Shown one piece after another: positions 19,294 to 19,738 of a stretch of 19,738 bases of DNA (within the stretch, counting starts at the first letter, position 1; each line of letters starts with the position of its first letter). The notes below the pieces were generated by a model, which had not been told where the DNA came from, did no database searches, and saw nothing but the letters and a program-made list of their open reading frames with translations. The DNA is from Acanthamoeba lenticulata. Lineage: Eukaryota > Discosea > Longamoebia > Acanthamoebidae. The DNA is taken from positions 1-19,738 of the forward strand of contig NAVB01000717.1 of the NCBI GenBank assembly GCA_002179805.1, written 5' to 3'. Both the position numbers and the translations under genes were made by a program.

Positions 19294-19738
19294 TCAGCCG
19301 TCAGCTTCCTCGAAGCCGGGGCCGTAGGGTCGCAGCGGCGGGAGTCGCGTGCGCTCGGCCACGCGCAGCTTGGCCGACCGGGCCCGTGGGTTGACGCGCA
19401 CTTCGGCCGCCGACGCCGCCACGAACTTGCCGCTTCGGCCGCCCACGAGCCGGAACGAGGGCAAGAACAAGCGGTCATGCTCCTGAACGTCCTCATCTTC
19501 ATCTTCGTCCTCCTCATCCTCGTCCTTGTCCTCGTCCTTTTGCTCAACCCACGCGCCTCCGCCGTGCTCGGCCGCCAGCGAGGCCTTGCGGCGGCCGGCG
19601 CAAAAGTACGTAAAGTTCTTGACCTCGCGGTCCTCCAGCGAGTGGAACGAGATCACGGCCAGCCGGCCGCCGGGCGCCAACACCCGTTCGGCCCCGGCGA
19701 GCGCCATCTGCAGTTGCTTGATCTGCGCATCATTCACA
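19294..19738 (-). CDS. RsmH/METTL15-type rRNA (cytosine-N4)-methyltransferase, C-terminal part (partial at right edge)
   Basis: The frame is open to the window edge and ends at stop 19294, giving 147-148 residues of the C-terminus. [34 protein letters not shown] and the ending [16 protein letters not shown] are the signature of the RsmH (MraW) family, which methylates N4 of a cytidine in the small-subunit rRNA decoding centre; the eukaryotic form METTL15 works in mitochondria. The codon read as Met next to the edge is internal: GTG of VNDA continues the family sequence, so the start lies beyond the window. An Asp/Glu run (about 19489-19536) is inserted between the SFHSLEDR region and the C-terminal [10 protein letters not shown] block, in place of the usual short linker. 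The SAM-binding N-terminal half is not visible. Confidence 0.93.
   Translation of the reverse strand, partial: VNDAQIKQLQMALAGAERVLAPGGRLAVISFHSLEDREVKNFTYFCAGRRKASLAAEHGGGAWVEQKDEDKDEDEEDEDEDEDVQEHDRLFLPSFRLVGGRSGKFVAASAAEVRVNPRARSAKLRVAERTRLPPLRPYGPGFEEADG

Overview
The window looks like nuclear DNA of a free-living amoebozoan, most likely Acanthamoeba or a close relative. The evidence is GC-rich coding sequence, short phase-consistent GT-AG introns (mostly 56-130 nt, many with GTGCG or GTACG donors), tightly packed genes on both strands, AATAAA-type poly(A) signals, and a talin of the Dictyostelium/Acanthamoeba type. The species call is an inference from style and gene content. No mobile element, CRISPR array, rRNA or tRNA was seen.

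Layout: positions 1-6202 (minus) hold the N-terminal 1747 or so residues of talin, with 13 short exons covering the FERM head and linker and one exon of at least 2961 nt for the helical rod, which runs off the left edge. A 298-bp divergent spacer with a TATA box separates it from an intronless gene (6501-8378, plus) for a long disordered protein ending in a ubiquitin fold with an unusual LRGG-RCC tail. Next comes a small two-pass membrane protein with a tetraspanin-like CCG motif (8484-8909, plus). On the minus strand follow an NADP-dependent alkenal/prostaglandin reductase with one apparent frameshift (9006-10302), an unrecognised multi-pass membrane protein (10667-11759) and a Tim17/22/23-like mitochondrial membrane protein (12189-13160). 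Uracil phosphoribosyltransferase (13230-14415, plus) diverges from the Tim17-like gene across only 69 bp.

The right third holds two tandem paralogous small cysteine-rich membrane proteins (14516-14825 and 15004-15268, minus), a START-domain lipid-binding protein (15498-16531, plus), a convergent HAD phosphatase of the pyrimidine 5'-nucleotidase type (16567-17509, minus), a probable U-box E3 ligase joined to a cysteine-rich two-pass membrane domain (17798-19083, minus), and the C-terminal part of an RsmH/METTL15-type rRNA methyltransferase (19294 to the right edge, minus).

The genes do not form one pathway. UPRT and the HAD nucleotidase both touch pyrimidine metabolism, and the Tim17-like and RsmH-like proteins are probably mitochondrial, but neighbourhood alone is weak evidence of joint function in this kind of genome. 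The least explained items are the tandem cysteine-rich membrane peptides, the ubiquitin-like protein with a Cys-Cys end, and the putative membrane-anchored U-box protein. Exon models were built by hand from splice consensus, reading phase and family similarity; most internal junctions are phase-consistent, and the ambiguous ones are flagged.
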